DNA of 64,000 nt, taken from positions 178,103-242,102 of the forward strand of contig CAYXTO010000005.1 of NCBI GenBank assembly GCA_964468045.1. Reading direction: 5' to 3'. Each line of letters starts with the position of its first letter. Position 1 is the first letter of the stretch. Positions 17,665 to 25,904 of this stretch are shown piece by piece. Source of the DNA: JAWKXU01 sp964468045. Its GTDB lineage: Bacteria; Pseudomonadota; Alphaproteobacteria; Sphingomonadales; Sphingomonadaceae. Under the pieces are notes generated by a model that saw nothing but the letters and a program-made list of their open reading frames with translations, was not told the DNA's origin and did no database searches. The translations under genes and the position numbers were made by a program.

Positions 17665-18804
17665 CTATAGCCCCATCGACCTGGCGACAATGCTCCTGAG
17701 GATCTCGTTCGTTCCGCCGCCGACCATGCCGTGCTTCGCCTCGCGAAAATACCGTTCCATGTCGTATTCGGGCAACTGCGCGTAGCCGCCCAGCGCCTGC
17801 ATGCCGTTGAAGGCGATGTCGAACAGCGTTTGCGACGAGATCAGCTTCGCCTGCGCCACCAGGGCCGATACCTTTTCTCCGCGCGCCATCTGCGAGGCGG
17901 CGGCATAGACGAGATACCAGGCGGCCGAAAGCCGGGCGCGGTCTTCGGCCATGCGGTGCTTCAGCACCTGGAATTCGGAGAGCTTCTTGCCGAAGGCGGT
18001 CCGCTCGCTGAGATATCTTGCCGTATCGTCCAGCGCGGTCTGGGCATTGCCGACCTGTGAGGAGGCGATGGACAGGCGCTCGAAATCAAGATGCTCGCCG
18101 ATATATTGCCAGCCCTTGTTGACCTCGCCGAGCAAGGCATCTTTGGGCAGGCGCAGATTGTCCATGAACAGGGAAGTGGTGCCCAGCGAACGGCGCACCA
18201 GCGTATCCATCTTCTGGATCTCGAGGCCCGGCGTGTCATTGGGGATCAGCAGCACGCTGAAATCATAGCGCCCGGGGCCGGTGCGCAGCATCATCGCGAT
18301 GCAGGTGTTCGGCAGGTGCGCCCCGGAACACCACACCTTGTTGCCGCTGACGACCCATTCGTCGCCTTCCAGCCTGGCGGTGGAGCGCGCGCCCGCCGCG
18401 TCGGAGCCGGATTGCGGCTCGCTGATGGAGATGGAAAACTTCGCTTCTCCGCGCAGGAACGGTTCGAGATAGCGCTTGCGCTGTGCGTCCGTTCCGTGAC
18501 GGGAGACGTTCGTCGCGGTGAACATGGAGGTCATGATGCAGGCGGCCGTGTCGAGGCTGTCCTTGCCGATCGCCTCGCAGAAGATGGCGAACATCACGGG
18601 GTCCCGATCCATCCCAAGGCCGCCATGCTCTTCCGGGATCAGCAGGCCGAGCCAGCCTTCCTCCGCCATCTTGCGATAGAGCTCCTCCGGAAATTCGCGG
18701 CTCTGGTCGTGCTTGCGCAGGATTTCGCGCGGAAATTCGCGATCCATGAAGCTATAGACGACATCGCGCCACATCCGCTGCTCGTCGTTGAAGCTGAAGT
18801 CCAT
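17665..18804 (-). CDS. Acyl-CoA dehydrogenase
   Basis: 379 residues, full ACAD length. FAD/substrate motif FSISISEPQSGSDAAGARST and C-terminal GGYAQLPEYDMERYFREAKHGMVGGGTNEILRSIVARSMGL are present. The Glu of the usual YEGT motif is Gly in GGGTNE, so the catalytic base is probably elsewhere, as in isovaleryl- or long-chain-type dehydrogenases. Role: alpha,beta-desaturation of the CoA ester produced by the ligases. Electrons would go to ETF, not encoded here. Divergent from the ligase at 18909 with operator A2 between. Confidence 0.88.
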   Translation of the reverse strand: MDFSFNDEQRMWRDVVYSFMDREFPREILRKHDQSREFPEELYRKMAEEGWLGLLIPEEHGGLGMDRDPVMFAIFCEAIGKDSLDTAACIMTSMFTATNVSRHGTDAQRKRYLEPFLRGEAKFSISISEPQSGSDAAGARSTARLEGDEWVVSGNKVWCSGAHLPNTCIAMMLRTGPGRYDFSVLLIPNDTPGLEIQKMDTLVRRSLGTTSLFMDNLRLPKDALLGEVNKGWQYIGEHLDFERLSIASSQVGNAQTALDDTARYLSERTAFGKKLSEFQVLKHRMAEDRARLSAAWYLVYAAASQMARGEKVSALVAQAKLISSQTLFDIAFNGMQALGGYAQLPEYDMERYFREAKHGMVGGGTNEILRSIVARSMGL

Positions 18805-18849
18805 TCCTGTTCCTCCGCAGGCAGCCTTGGTCAGATCAGCCGAAAGGCA

Positions 18850-18896
18850 TTGCCTATGAACAAACGTTTGTTATTATAAAGCCCCGGACCGGTCAA
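18850..18896. promoter_or_regulatory. Divergent promoters sharing class-A operator A2
   Basis: The 14-bp perfect palindrome AACAAACGTTTGTT (18859-18872) lies between the divergent dehydrogenase and ligase genes. Minus strand: TTGACC (18896-18891), 17 bases, TAACAA (18873-18868). Plus strand: TTGCCT (18850-18855), 16 bases, TATTAT (18872-18877). The palindrome overlaps the minus -10 and the plus spacer, so one bound repressor could silence both directions. Confidence 0.7.
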
Positions 18897-18908
18897 TGGA
18901 GAGGCAAG

Positions 18909-20609
18909 GTGGAAGACCCGGCTGAAAGGCGCAGGGCGATCGAGGCGCGCCATCCGGTGTGGCAGCCGCTCACCATAGCCGGATTGCAGGACAGGGCGGC
19001 AGCGGATTTTGCCCGACGCCCGCAGATCGTTACCGCGGATCGGGTGCTGAGCTATGCCGAAGTGCAGGCAGAAAGCCGCAGACTCGCGTCGGGACTGATA
19101 GCCGCCGGGCTTCATCCGGGCGAGCATGTCGCCCTGATCATGGCGAACTTTCCGGAATTCGTGCCGGTGAAGCTGGCCATCGCACGCGCGGGTGGGGTCT
19201 GCGTTCCGGTGAACTTCCTGCTGCGCAGCCAGGAGCTGGCCTATGTGCTGAGCCAGTCGGACAGCCGCTTTCTGATCACGATGGATGCGTTTCGCGGGCA
19301 CGATTATCTCGCGGACCTCGCTTCCATTCGCTCCGGCCTGCCGGAATTGCGCAGCCTCTTCGCCCTGCCTACCGGCGAGGCCTGTTCGCGGACCGCCCCT
19401 TCGCTGCGCGATCTGGCGGACATGGCCAATCCGCAAAGCGATGCCGAACTGGCCCGGCGCGAGGCCCTGGCGGATGGGCAGGCCATATCCGACATCATCT
19501 ATACCTCGGGCACGACCGGCCGTCCCAAGGGGGTGCTGCTGACCCATGACATGGTCCTGCGCGCTGCCTATTCGTCCGCTCTCACGCGGTCGTTCGAGGA
19601 TGGCCGGCGGATCCAATACGCCATGCCGATGTATCACGTGTTCGGCTATGTCGAATGCTTCATCGCCAGCCTGTTCGTGGGTGGCGCCATCGTCCCGCAT
19701 CCAGTGTTCGAGCCCGGGCAGATGTTGGATTGGGCGGAACGGCTGGAAACGACCGATCTGGTCTGCGTCCCGCTGATGACGCGACGATTGATCAACCTTG
19801 CCCGCGAAAGAGGATTCCATGCACCCTCGCTGCTGGCCGTGTTCAACAGCGGCGGCGTCAATCCGCCGGGAATCTGGGCGGAGATACGCGAGGTTCTGGG
19901 CGCGAAGGAAATCCATACGGGCTATGGCATGTCCGAAACCACCGCTTCGACCGTGTGCACCCATACCGAAGATGGCGATGCGCGGCTGATCGAATCCAAC
20001 GGGCGCGAGAAGCTGGCCGGTGCGGCGGGCGATCCGGAGCTGGGCGGCAAGGTGGCGATCTATCGCGTGGTCGATCCGCAGACCGACGCGCCATTGCCCG
20101 GCAATACGGATGGCGAGCTGCAGGCGCGCGGGCCGATCGTGACGGCCGGATATTACAACAAGCCGGAGGAAACGCGGGCTGCCTTCACGCCCGATGGATG
20201 GCTGCGGACCGGAGATGTGGGCCGTCTTTCAGATGACGGCTGTCTCACCCTTACGGGCCGCATAAAGGAGAGCTTCCGCTGCGGCGGGGAAATGGTCATG
20301 CCGCGCGAGATCGAGCTGCTGTTCGAAGGCTATCCGGGCGTCGCCCAGGCCCTGGTCGTCGGGGTGCCGGACGACAAGATGGGCGAGGCGGGCTGCCTGT
20401 GTGTCGTCGCGGGTGAAGGCGATCGTCCCGATGATCGCGAATTGCTCGATCATTGCGCGCGCCGCCTTGCGCGCTTCAAGGTTCCCCGGCATGTCCTGTG
20501 GCTTGCAGCCGGGGACATCCCGCTGACCGTCACGGGAAGGCCGCAAAAGTTCAGGCTGGCGAAGCTGGCGATACGCAGGATCGAGGAGAGGGAAGAAAAT
20601 GTTCATTGA
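18909..20609 (+). CDS. Acyl-CoA ligase (AMP-binding), block A copy 2
   Basis: 566 residues. Visible motifs: IIYTSGTTGRPKGVLLTH (P-loop), YGMSETTAST, GWLRTGDVG, and the C-terminal catalytic Lys region TVTGRPQKFRLAKLA. The start is a GTG with GAGAGG upstream. It resembles the ligase at 27891 along its length (AMPMYHVFGYVE, CGGEMVMPREIE versus CGGEQVLPSEVE), so the two are paralogues, perhaps activating different intermediates. Overlaps the ABM gene by 11 bases. Confidence 0.9.
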   Translation: MEDPAERRRAIEARHPVWQPLTIAGLQDRAAADFARRPQIVTADRVLSYAEVQAESRRLASGLIAAGLHPGEHVALIMANFPEFVPVKLAIARAGGVCVPVNFLLRSQELAYVLSQSDSRFLITMDAFRGHDYLADLASIRSGLPELRSLFALPTGEACSRTAPSLRDLADMANPQSDAELARREALADGQAISDIIYTSGTTGRPKGVLLTHDMVLRAAYSSALTRSFEDGRRIQYAMPMYHVFGYVECFIASLFVGGAIVPHPVFEPGQMLDWAERLETTDLVCVPLMTRRLINLARERGFHAPSLLAVFNSGGVNPPGIWAEIREVLGAKEIHTGYGMSETTASTVCTHTEDGDARLIESNGREKLAGAAGDPELGGKVAIYRVVDPQTDAPLPGNTDGELQARGPIVTAGYYNKPEETRAAFTPDGWLRTGDVGRLSDDGCLTLTGRIKESFRCGGEMVMPREIELLFEGYPGVAQALVVGVPDDKMGEAGCLCVVAGEGDRPDDRELLDHCARRLARFKVPRHVLWLAAGDIPLTVTGRPQKFRLAKLAIRRIEEREENVH

Positions 20610-20886
20610 ACGCGCGGAGTTTCCGGTGGTCGCAGGCAAGGAAGAAGAGCTTGCCGCAATTCTGAAGGACAAGGCGCTGGCGATCCTGGCGGCTGCTCCG
20701 GGATGCTCGTCTGCCAAGGCCGGGCGGGGGGTGGAAGACCCCGCAAAGTTCATCCTGGTCCTCGAATGGGATCGGGTCGAGTCCCACACGGATTTCACCA
20801 AGACGGAGGAATTCGGCGAATTCGTTTCGCTGGTCCGGCCGTTCTTCGCCGGCGCTTCCAACATGGAGCATTTCAAGGCCGTCTGA
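20599..20886 (+). CDS. ABM-domain (antibiotic biosynthesis monooxygenase-like) small protein
   Basis: 95 residues, a dimeric alpha-beta ferredoxin-like fold. The pattern FIERAEFPVVAGKEEELAAIL...LVLEWDRVESHTDFTKTEEFGEFVSLVRPFF is characteristic of ABM proteins. Members include cofactor-independent monooxygenases, isomerases and small binding proteins; function here is unknown. Its start overlaps the ligase stop, so it is co-expressed with it. Confidence 0.75.
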   Translation: MFIERAEFPVVAGKEEELAAILKDKALAILAAAPGCSSAKAGRGVEDPAKFILVLEWDRVESHTDFTKTEEFGEFVSLVRPFFAGASNMEHFKAV

Positions 20887-20918
20887 TCAGGATCGTCCGG
20901 CGCCGGAGGCGCGCAAGC

Positions 20919-21713
20919 CTATTGCGCGTCCTTCATCCGGCCCTCGGTCGGCAGCGCATCGACGGCGGCCAGTGCTTCCACGGCCAGGCCGAAGGACAGC
21001 CCTTCCTCCAGCAGGCGCTTGTACCGCTGGGTCAGCGCGACGCGCGCATAGCGGCGGGCGAGCGGCGGCTTCGCGGCGATATAGCGTGCGATCTCCAGCG
21101 CGCGATCCAGCACCTGGCCGGCGGGGAGGAGCTCATTGACCACGCCCAGCGTCTTTGCCTCTGCAGCCGGGATTTCTTCCCCCATCAGCAGGAAATAGCG
21201 GCCCCGGTTGGGGCCGAGCAGATGCGGCCAGACGACATGCGCGCCATCGCCGGGAACGATCCCGGACATGAAATGCGGCGCATCCTGGAACACGGTCGTT
21301 TCGGCAGCGATGACGATATCCGACATCACGGGTATTTCCGGATGGATCCGCACCGGCCCGTTGATGGCGGAAATGACGGGCACTTCGATGTCGAGCAGAT
21401 TGCGCAGCAATCGCCGCCCCTCGTAGAATATCACATCCCAGTCGCGGCTGTTGGACAGCGTGAAGCTGGCGGCGTCGATATCCTCGCACCATTTGTCGCC
21501 CGTGCCGGTCAGCACAACAACGGCGTTGTCCCGGTCCGCCCCGATATCGGTGAAGCAGAAGCCCAGTTGCTCGTGGATCGATGCCGACCAGACCATCGGG
21601 CCATCCTGCGTGTGCAGGCGCATGGTGAGAATGCCATGCTCGTCGCGGCTCAGCGCGATATTCTCATACCGCTCGCGGTACTGCTCGAACCGTGGTGCCA
21701 TGCCTCCGCCCAT
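20919..21713 (-). CDS. 6-oxocamphor-hydrolase-like beta-diketone hydrolase (crotonase superfamily)
   Basis: About 264 residues. It resembles Rhodococcus 6-oxocamphor hydrolase along most of its length as I remember that sequence (PRFEQYRERYENI, VVVLTGTG, HPEIPVMSDIVIAAE, SGIVPGDGAHVVWPHLLG, NRGRYFLLMG). The four residues known as catalytic in that enzyme (His122, His145, Asp154, Glu244) correspond here to His124, His147, Asp156 and Glu246, a constant offset. Predicted reaction: retro-Claisen hydrolytic opening of a cyclic, possibly bicyclic, beta-diketone in the cytoplasm, with no CoA needed. The start at 21713 fits a GAGG site better than the ATG at 21701. A class-A operator and promoter lie upstream. 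Confidence 0.85.
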   Translation of the reverse strand: MGGGMAPRFEQYRERYENIALSRDEHGILTMRLHTQDGPMVWSASIHEQLGFCFTDIGADRDNAVVVLTGTGDKWCEDIDAASFTLSNSRDWDVIFYEGRRLLRNLLDIEVPVISAINGPVRIHPEIPVMSDIVIAAETTVFQDAPHFMSGIVPGDGAHVVWPHLLGPNRGRYFLLMGEEIPAAEAKTLGVVNELLPAGQVLDRALEIARYIAAKPPLARRYARVALTQRYKRLLEEGLSFGLAVEALAAVDALPTEGRMKDAQ

Positions 21714-21836
21714 GCTTGCTCGCCCTCGCAACGTCCGGCCCTGCCGGCAAATCCAGTATTACAGGCATCTCGCGGCGGGTCTGCCCTGCCGCACTTCAAT
21801 CCCGGTTGTCATTTCCCGCGCCATGCACTAGGAATA

Positions 21837-21877
21837 AAACAATCATTTGTTTATATGGACTCGCGGCCGCCAGTCAA
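21837..21877 (-). promoter_or_regulatory. Promoter with class-A operator (A3) for the beta-diketone hydrolase gene
   Basis: Minus strand: TTGACT (21877-21872), 16 bases, TATAAA (21855-21850). The dyad AAACAA-TCAT-TTGTTT (21837-21852), identical to A1, overlaps the -10 and the start point. It may also affect the divergent Rieske gene at 21952, for which I could not find an equally good promoter. Confidence 0.7.
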
Positions 21878-21951
21878 GGCTGCTAGTCTTCGGTCGATCG
21901 CCGGCCAGCGCAAGGGCTGTTGCTCCCGGGCCACGAAAGGGACGAGGAAAG

Positions 21952-23046
21952 ATGGATGAGGCGGACCGGTCAGCGCAATATCCGCTCGCGCCCGGCGTCG
22001 TAAGTTCGCGCACCTATACCGATCCCGCGCGGTTCGAGCGCGAGATCGAGGAAGTCTTCTACAAGACATGGCTGCGCGTCTGCCCGCTCGTGGACCTCGC
22101 GAAGCCCAGGGATTACGTCATCTGGGAAGAACTGCGCCAGTCCGTGGTAATCGCCCGACTGGAGGATGGCGGCCTGGCCGCCTGGCACAATGTCTGCCAG
22201 CATCGCGGCGCGCGCCTGGTCGAAGAGTCCGGGCATTGTTCCAGCGGGCGTTTTGTGTGCCCGTGGCATGGGTTCATCTACGATCTGTCAGGCAAGCTGC
22301 GCTTCGCGCCGCTCAGGCAGGAATTCGATCAGGACCGTTTGGAGACGGTCCGCGCGCAGCCGGTGCGGGTGGAGGAATTCGGCGGGTTCGCATGGATCTG
22401 CCTTTCGGACGATATTCCGGATCTCAGGACTTACCTCGCCGATATCGGCGCCGAGCTGGACTGGTTCGGCCTCGAACGGTTCGACACCCGCTATCGCCTG
22501 GAACTGACGCTCGAGGCGAACTGGAAGGTCGTGGTCGATGCGTTCAACGAGACCTGGCATGTGCCTTTCACCCATCAGGAGACGCTTTCCGAGATCGTGC
22601 AATGGGGCAAGGCCCGCCTGCGGATCTGCGATCCCCACAGCTGGATGACCATTCCGGTGAAGGGGATGACCGACCGCTTCCCGGAGGATGCGGACCACCG
22701 GAAATCCCACATCACGCATTATCTCGCGTTCCCGAACACCTTCTACAGCAATTTCCCGACCCATCTGCAGACCTGGTCGATCTGCCCCGTCGGGCCGACC
22801 ACCACGCATTTCGTGGCTTACGGGATGGTCGGCCCCTGCCCGGAGGGGATGAGCGAGGAAGCCTGGGCGCAGCGGAACGACCATGACTGGAATCATTTCC
22901 GCGCGGTTGCGTCGGAAGACGCGCGAGTGATCGAAGGCTGGGGCAAGGTCGCCCATTCGCTGGGCCAGCGGGATTACATGTTCAACCGGGCGGAGGGGCG
23001 CCTGACCGCCTTCCATGCGGAGATCGCGCGGCGCGTTTCGCCCTAG
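21952..23046 (+). CDS. Rieske non-heme iron oxygenase, alpha subunit
   Basis: 364 residues. Rieske [2Fe-2S] ligands Cys82-x-His84 and Cys103-x2-His106 (VCQHRGARL, VCPWHGF). Mononuclear iron site DAFNETWHVPFTHQE with His203 and His208 and the bridging Asp196. This matches aromatic- or alicyclic-ring hydroxylating oxygenases and O-demethylases. No beta subunit, ferredoxin or reductase is nearby, so a homotrimeric enzyme using an unlinked reductase is likely. The start has GAGGAAAG directly before ATG; the frame extends further upstream but without family similarity. Confidence 0.9.
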   Translation: MDEADRSAQYPLAPGVVSSRTYTDPARFEREIEEVFYKTWLRVCPLVDLAKPRDYVIWEELRQSVVIARLEDGGLAAWHNVCQHRGARLVEESGHCSSGRFVCPWHGFIYDLSGKLRFAPLRQEFDQDRLETVRAQPVRVEEFGGFAWICLSDDIPDLRTYLADIGAELDWFGLERFDTRYRLELTLEANWKVVVDAFNETWHVPFTHQETLSEIVQWGKARLRICDPHSWMTIPVKGMTDRFPEDADHRKSHITHYLAFPNTFYSNFPTHLQTWSICPVGPTTTHFVAYGMVGPCPEGMSEEAWAQRNDHDWNHFRAVASEDARVIEGWGKVAHSLGQRDYMFNRAEGRLTAFHAEIARRVSP

Positions 23047-23140
23047 ATGGGTGACCGCGCGCGATCGCAGCGGCCATCTGCCGCCGGATCCCGATGCAAG
23101 CGAACAGCCGATCGTCTCCTTCGGGCATTAGCGTCCAATT

Positions 23141-23183
23141 TTTCCACGATATCGTTGACGAATGTGCGTTCAGCATGTCATTA
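23141..23183 (+). promoter_or_regulatory. Class-B operator B1 and promoter before the hotdog/aldolase operon
   Basis: TTTCCACG-ATAT-CGTTGACG (23141-23160) is a B-type left half joined to a right half reading CGTTGACG, whose last six bases can serve as a -35 box (TTGACG, 23155-23160). A weak -10, TCATTA, follows after 17 bases (23178-23183). This favours the start codon at 23229 for the first gene. Confidence 0.6.
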
Positions 23184-23228
23184 CCCTTCGGATTGGCCGG
23201 AAAGGCCTGGGAATGGGAGAAGGACAGG

Positions 23229-23675
23229 ATGGCCGAAACCGGCGAGAGATTGCTTGCCTCGTTGCTGATCACGCCGGAAACGCCGGTGGGCTTTGAATTT
23301 CAGCCCTTGAAGAAGAAGGCGGCGATCCAGCTGATGGGCAGCCGGGTCTGGGGCCGCTTCAATCCCAATCACTGGGACCCCGAATATGCGCAATCGACCG
23401 GCCTGTCCGATCCGATCCAGACCGGCGAGATGTCATCCGCCTATATCGCCGAGATGTGCGTCAACCATTTCGGCGCGGCGATGTTCAAGGGCGCGCGGAT
23501 CGTCTGCAAATATATCGCGTCGACCGTTGCCGGGGAGGTCGTCACCACCCACGGCGTGATCACCGAGAAGACGCCCAAGGGCAACGGCTTCCGCTTCAAG
23601 GCGGATATCTGGTGCGAGAACGAGGCGGGCGAAAGGAAGACGGTCGGCTGGGTCGAGGCGGATGTCGGCGTCTGA
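23229..23675 (+). CDS. MaoC-like hotdog protein, Asp-less (ChsH1/ChsH2-like subunit 1)
   Basis: About 148 residues. The hydratase motif is partial: GRFNPNHWDPEY keeps the His (His48) but has Arg43 where the catalytic Asp should be. DPIQTGEMSSAY matches the following loop. The next gene is another hotdog protein with the opposite loss, suggesting a heteromeric hydratase with one composite site. The start at 23229 has GGGAGAAGGACAGG upstream; an ATG at 23175 would lie at or before the predicted transcription start. The end overlaps the next gene by 14 bases if that gene starts at 23662. Confidence 0.75.
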   Translation: MAETGERLLASLLITPETPVGFEFQPLKKKAAIQLMGSRVWGRFNPNHWDPEYAQSTGLSDPIQTGEMSSAYIAEMCVNHFGAAMFKGARIVCKYIASTVAGEVVTTHGVITEKTPKGNGFRFKADIWCENEAGERKTVGWVEADVGV

Positions 23676-24252
23676 GGCCGGCCGCTTCAGTATCGGGCGA
23701 GAGGGATGGAACCGGGTGGATGAGATGACGGGCAAGGATGGCGAATTGAAGCCGATGACGGCGGTGCAGAAGGCGCAGACGCGCGCCTTTATCGAAGGGC
23801 TGCAGCAGGGCTCGCAAACCTATTGGGACAGGGTGGAGATCGGCGACGAGCTGTCGCGCGAGCTGCACCTCAGCCCGGAACTGGTGATCCTCTATCTCGA
23901 TCCGGTGGAGGATTATAATCCGTGGTACGAAGGGTGGCGGATGAACACCTGGCACATTCCGGGCGAATCCCCCTTCGGCGGAGCCATCGTGCCGCCGCTG
24001 CTGGTGTCCCACTTCGTGCTCTCGGTGCAATTCGACCATACGAAGCCCTTCGCGATCGGTTCGATCCACACCTTCCACGATTCCGAGATACTGGAGCCGA
24101 TCCCGGTGGGCGCGACGGTGCGCATCACGACTAGGGCCATCGACAAGTTCGAGAAGCGCGGCCGGCGCTATGTCCGGCATGAAGTGACCGTGACCGATGT
24201 GGCCAACGGCACGCTCTATTTCCGCGAAACCCGCGACATCCTCTCGCTCTGA
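23662..24252 (+). CDS. MaoC-like hotdog protein, His-less (ChsH2-like subunit 2)
   Basis: 196 residues as called, one hotdog domain after a short variable N-terminus. Its motif VEDYNPWYE keeps the Asp (Asp84) but replaces the catalytic His by Tyr89, the mirror image of its upstream neighbour. GGAIVPPLLVSHFVLSVQF is the usual substrate-helix region. Probably a hydratase subunit for an enoyl-CoA, working with 23229 and the DUF35 protein. The start may instead be 23725 (MTGKDGELK), which has GGTGGATGAG upstream. Confidence 0.75.
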   Translation: MSASEAGRFSIGREGWNRVDEMTGKDGELKPMTAVQKAQTRAFIEGLQQGSQTYWDRVEIGDELSRELHLSPELVILYLDPVEDYNPWYEGWRMNTWHIPGESPFGGAIVPPLLVSHFVLSVQFDHTKPFAIGSIHTFHDSEILEPIPVGATVRITTRAIDKFEKRGRRYVRHEVTVTDVANGTLYFRETRDILSL

Positions 24253-24263
24253 CCGGCCTTGCG

Positions 24264-24698
24264 ATGAACGGCGCCGATCCCGAGATGGTGGTGGAAGGTC
24301 TCGTCGAGACGGGGCCGGGCGGGCCGCACCTGATCGGCTCGCATTGCCTCGGCTGCGGGACGCTCTACTTCCCGCAGATGCCGGGCTGCCCCAACCCGGA
24401 TTGCCACGATAAGCGCCTCGAGCAGACGCTGCTGCCGGATGAAGGAACGCTCTACAGCTACACGATCCAGCGCTTCCAGCCGCCACCCCTGTTTCGCATG
24501 GACGATTGGGCGCCTTATGTGCTGGGTCTGGTCGATCTCGGTGCCGGTCTGCGCGTGATGGGGATGCTTTCCGGAATTGGCGAAAACGATGTCGAGATCG
24601 GCATGAAACTGCGCCTGGCGATCGAGCCGCTATACCACGATACGGAGCGTGGGGAGGTCTGCACCTACAAGTTCGCCGCGGCGGGAGATCGGCCATGA
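24264..24698 (+). CDS. DUF35 zinc-ribbon/OB-fold protein (copy 2)
   Basis: 144 residues. Zinc-ribbon cysteines at 28, 31, 42 and 47 (SHCLGCGTLYF, GCPNPDC), then an OB-fold (LYSYTIQRF, PYVLGLVDL). It corresponds to the C-terminal DUF35 domain of ChsH2, here a free protein. It overlaps the thiolase-like gene by ATGA, so it is translated with its expected partner. Confidence 0.85.
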   Translation: MNGADPEMVVEGLVETGPGGPHLIGSHCLGCGTLYFPQMPGCPNPDCHDKRLEQTLLPDEGTLYSYTIQRFQPPPLFRMDDWAPYVLGLVDLGAGLRVMGMLSGIGENDVEIGMKLRLAIEPLYHDTERGEVCTYKFAAAGDRP

Positions 24699-25885
24699 GG
24701 CAGGTCTATGCGCTGGGAGCGGGCGTTCATCCCTGGGGCAAGTGGCCGGACAAGCCGCAACTGCAGCTGGCGCTGGAGGCGATGGATGCCGCGCTTGCCG
24801 ATGCGGGTGTCGCCTGGCCGGACGTGCAAGCGCTGGCCGCGGCTTCGTCGCGCTTCGAAGGCGGAATGGGCTGGGGTCTGCATGCGAACGAGGTCGTGCA
24901 GGCGGTCGCCGAGCAGGGCATGCCTTGCATCAATGTCGGCGGCGCGTGCGCTGCCGGCGTGATTGCGCTGCAAGCCGCCTATTCGCTTATTGCCAGTGGG
25001 CAATATGATGTGGTCGCCGCACTCGGAGCGGAGCGGATGCCCAAGGGTTTCATTCCCCGGCCGCCGGGCAGCAAGGATGACCGCACCGACAATGATTACC
25101 TGCGCTGGGTCACCATGGGGGCGACCAATCCCGCCTATTGGGCCATCGAAGCGCGGCGCAGGCAGCACGATCACGGCACCACTGCGGAAACGCTGGCCAA
25201 GGCCTCGGTGTTGATGCGCAGGAACGCGGCGGGAAACCGCCATGCGCGGTATCGCGATCCGGTGGGCGTGGAGGAGGTCTTCGCCTCGCCCATGGTCGCG
25301 GATCCGCTGCACCTGCTCCAGATCTGTCCGGTAAGCGACGGTGCGGCCGCTGTGATCCTGGGCAGCGAGGATTTCGTGAAACGTTCGGGCAAACCCGCAG
25401 TTCGGGTTGCCGGTTGCGCGGTGGGCTCAGGCCAGTTCGGCGATCCTGCGCGCCGCATCCCGACCATCGCGACGACGGTGCGCGAAGGCATTCCCCACAC
25501 CCGCGAGGTCGTGGGCGCGGTTAACCGGGCTTTCGACATGGCGGGGGTCGCGCCGAAAGACATCGATGTGCTTGAAATGGCAGACAACACCGCCTGGCAT
25601 ATCCTGGCCTGGCCGGAGTTGTTCGGTTTCTACGAGCCCGGGCAAGGCGACTGGATGCTGGAAAACGGCAAGCTGGCGATCGATGGCGAGATCGCGGTCA
25701 ATCCCAGCGGAGGCTTCCTCTCCTTTGGCGAGGCGACGACAGCCCAGGCCTTGCTGCAGGTGGCGGAAGTCCTTTGGCAATTGCGCGGCCAGGCGGAGGG
25801 GCATCAAGTATCCGATGCGAAAGTGGGCATGACCGCGGTGCTGGGCCTCGGCGCCAATGGCGGCTCGGTGATACTGACTCGCTGA
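24695..25885 (+). CDS. Thiolase-fold protein, Ltp2-like retro-aldolase candidate
   Basis: 396 residues. A Cys remains at position 85 (GGACAAGVIAL), but the C-terminal catalytic His loop is lost: PSGGFLSFGEATTA replaces GGxLSxGHPxGATG, and the usual E-x-H-D reads LEMADNTAWH. Such loss occurs in Ltp2, which cleaves a beta-hydroxyacyl-CoA by retro-aldol chemistry with a DUF35 partner. Together with 23229, 23662 and 24264 this forms a hydratase-aldolase module. The true start is the ATG at 24695; the frame runs further upstream through the DUF35 gene. Confidence 0.8.
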   Translation: MRQVYALGAGVHPWGKWPDKPQLQLALEAMDAALADAGVAWPDVQALAAASSRFEGGMGWGLHANEVVQAVAEQGMPCINVGGACAAGVIALQAAYSLIASGQYDVVAALGAERMPKGFIPRPPGSKDDRTDNDYLRWVTMGATNPAYWAIEARRRQHDHGTTAETLAKASVLMRRNAAGNRHARYRDPVGVEEVFASPMVADPLHLLQICPVSDGAAAVILGSEDFVKRSGKPAVRVAGCAVGSGQFGDPARRIPTIATTVREGIPHTREVVGAVNRAFDMAGVAPKDIDVLEMADNTAWHILAWPELFGFYEPGQGDWMLENGKLAIDGEIAVNPSGGFLSFGEATTAQALLQVAEVLWQLRGQAEGHQVSDAKVGMTAVLGLGANGGSVILTR

Positions 25886-25904
25886 GGCGCTCCCGGAAGC
25901 CCTG

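Noticed and set aside
18831..19964. Long minus-strand frame opposite the acyl-CoA ligase
   Set aside because: The plus frame carries the AMP-binding motifs; the minus frame covers operator A2 and has no family similarity. The same reasoning removes frames opposite 27891, 36118, 43443, 44554, 60153 and 61930.
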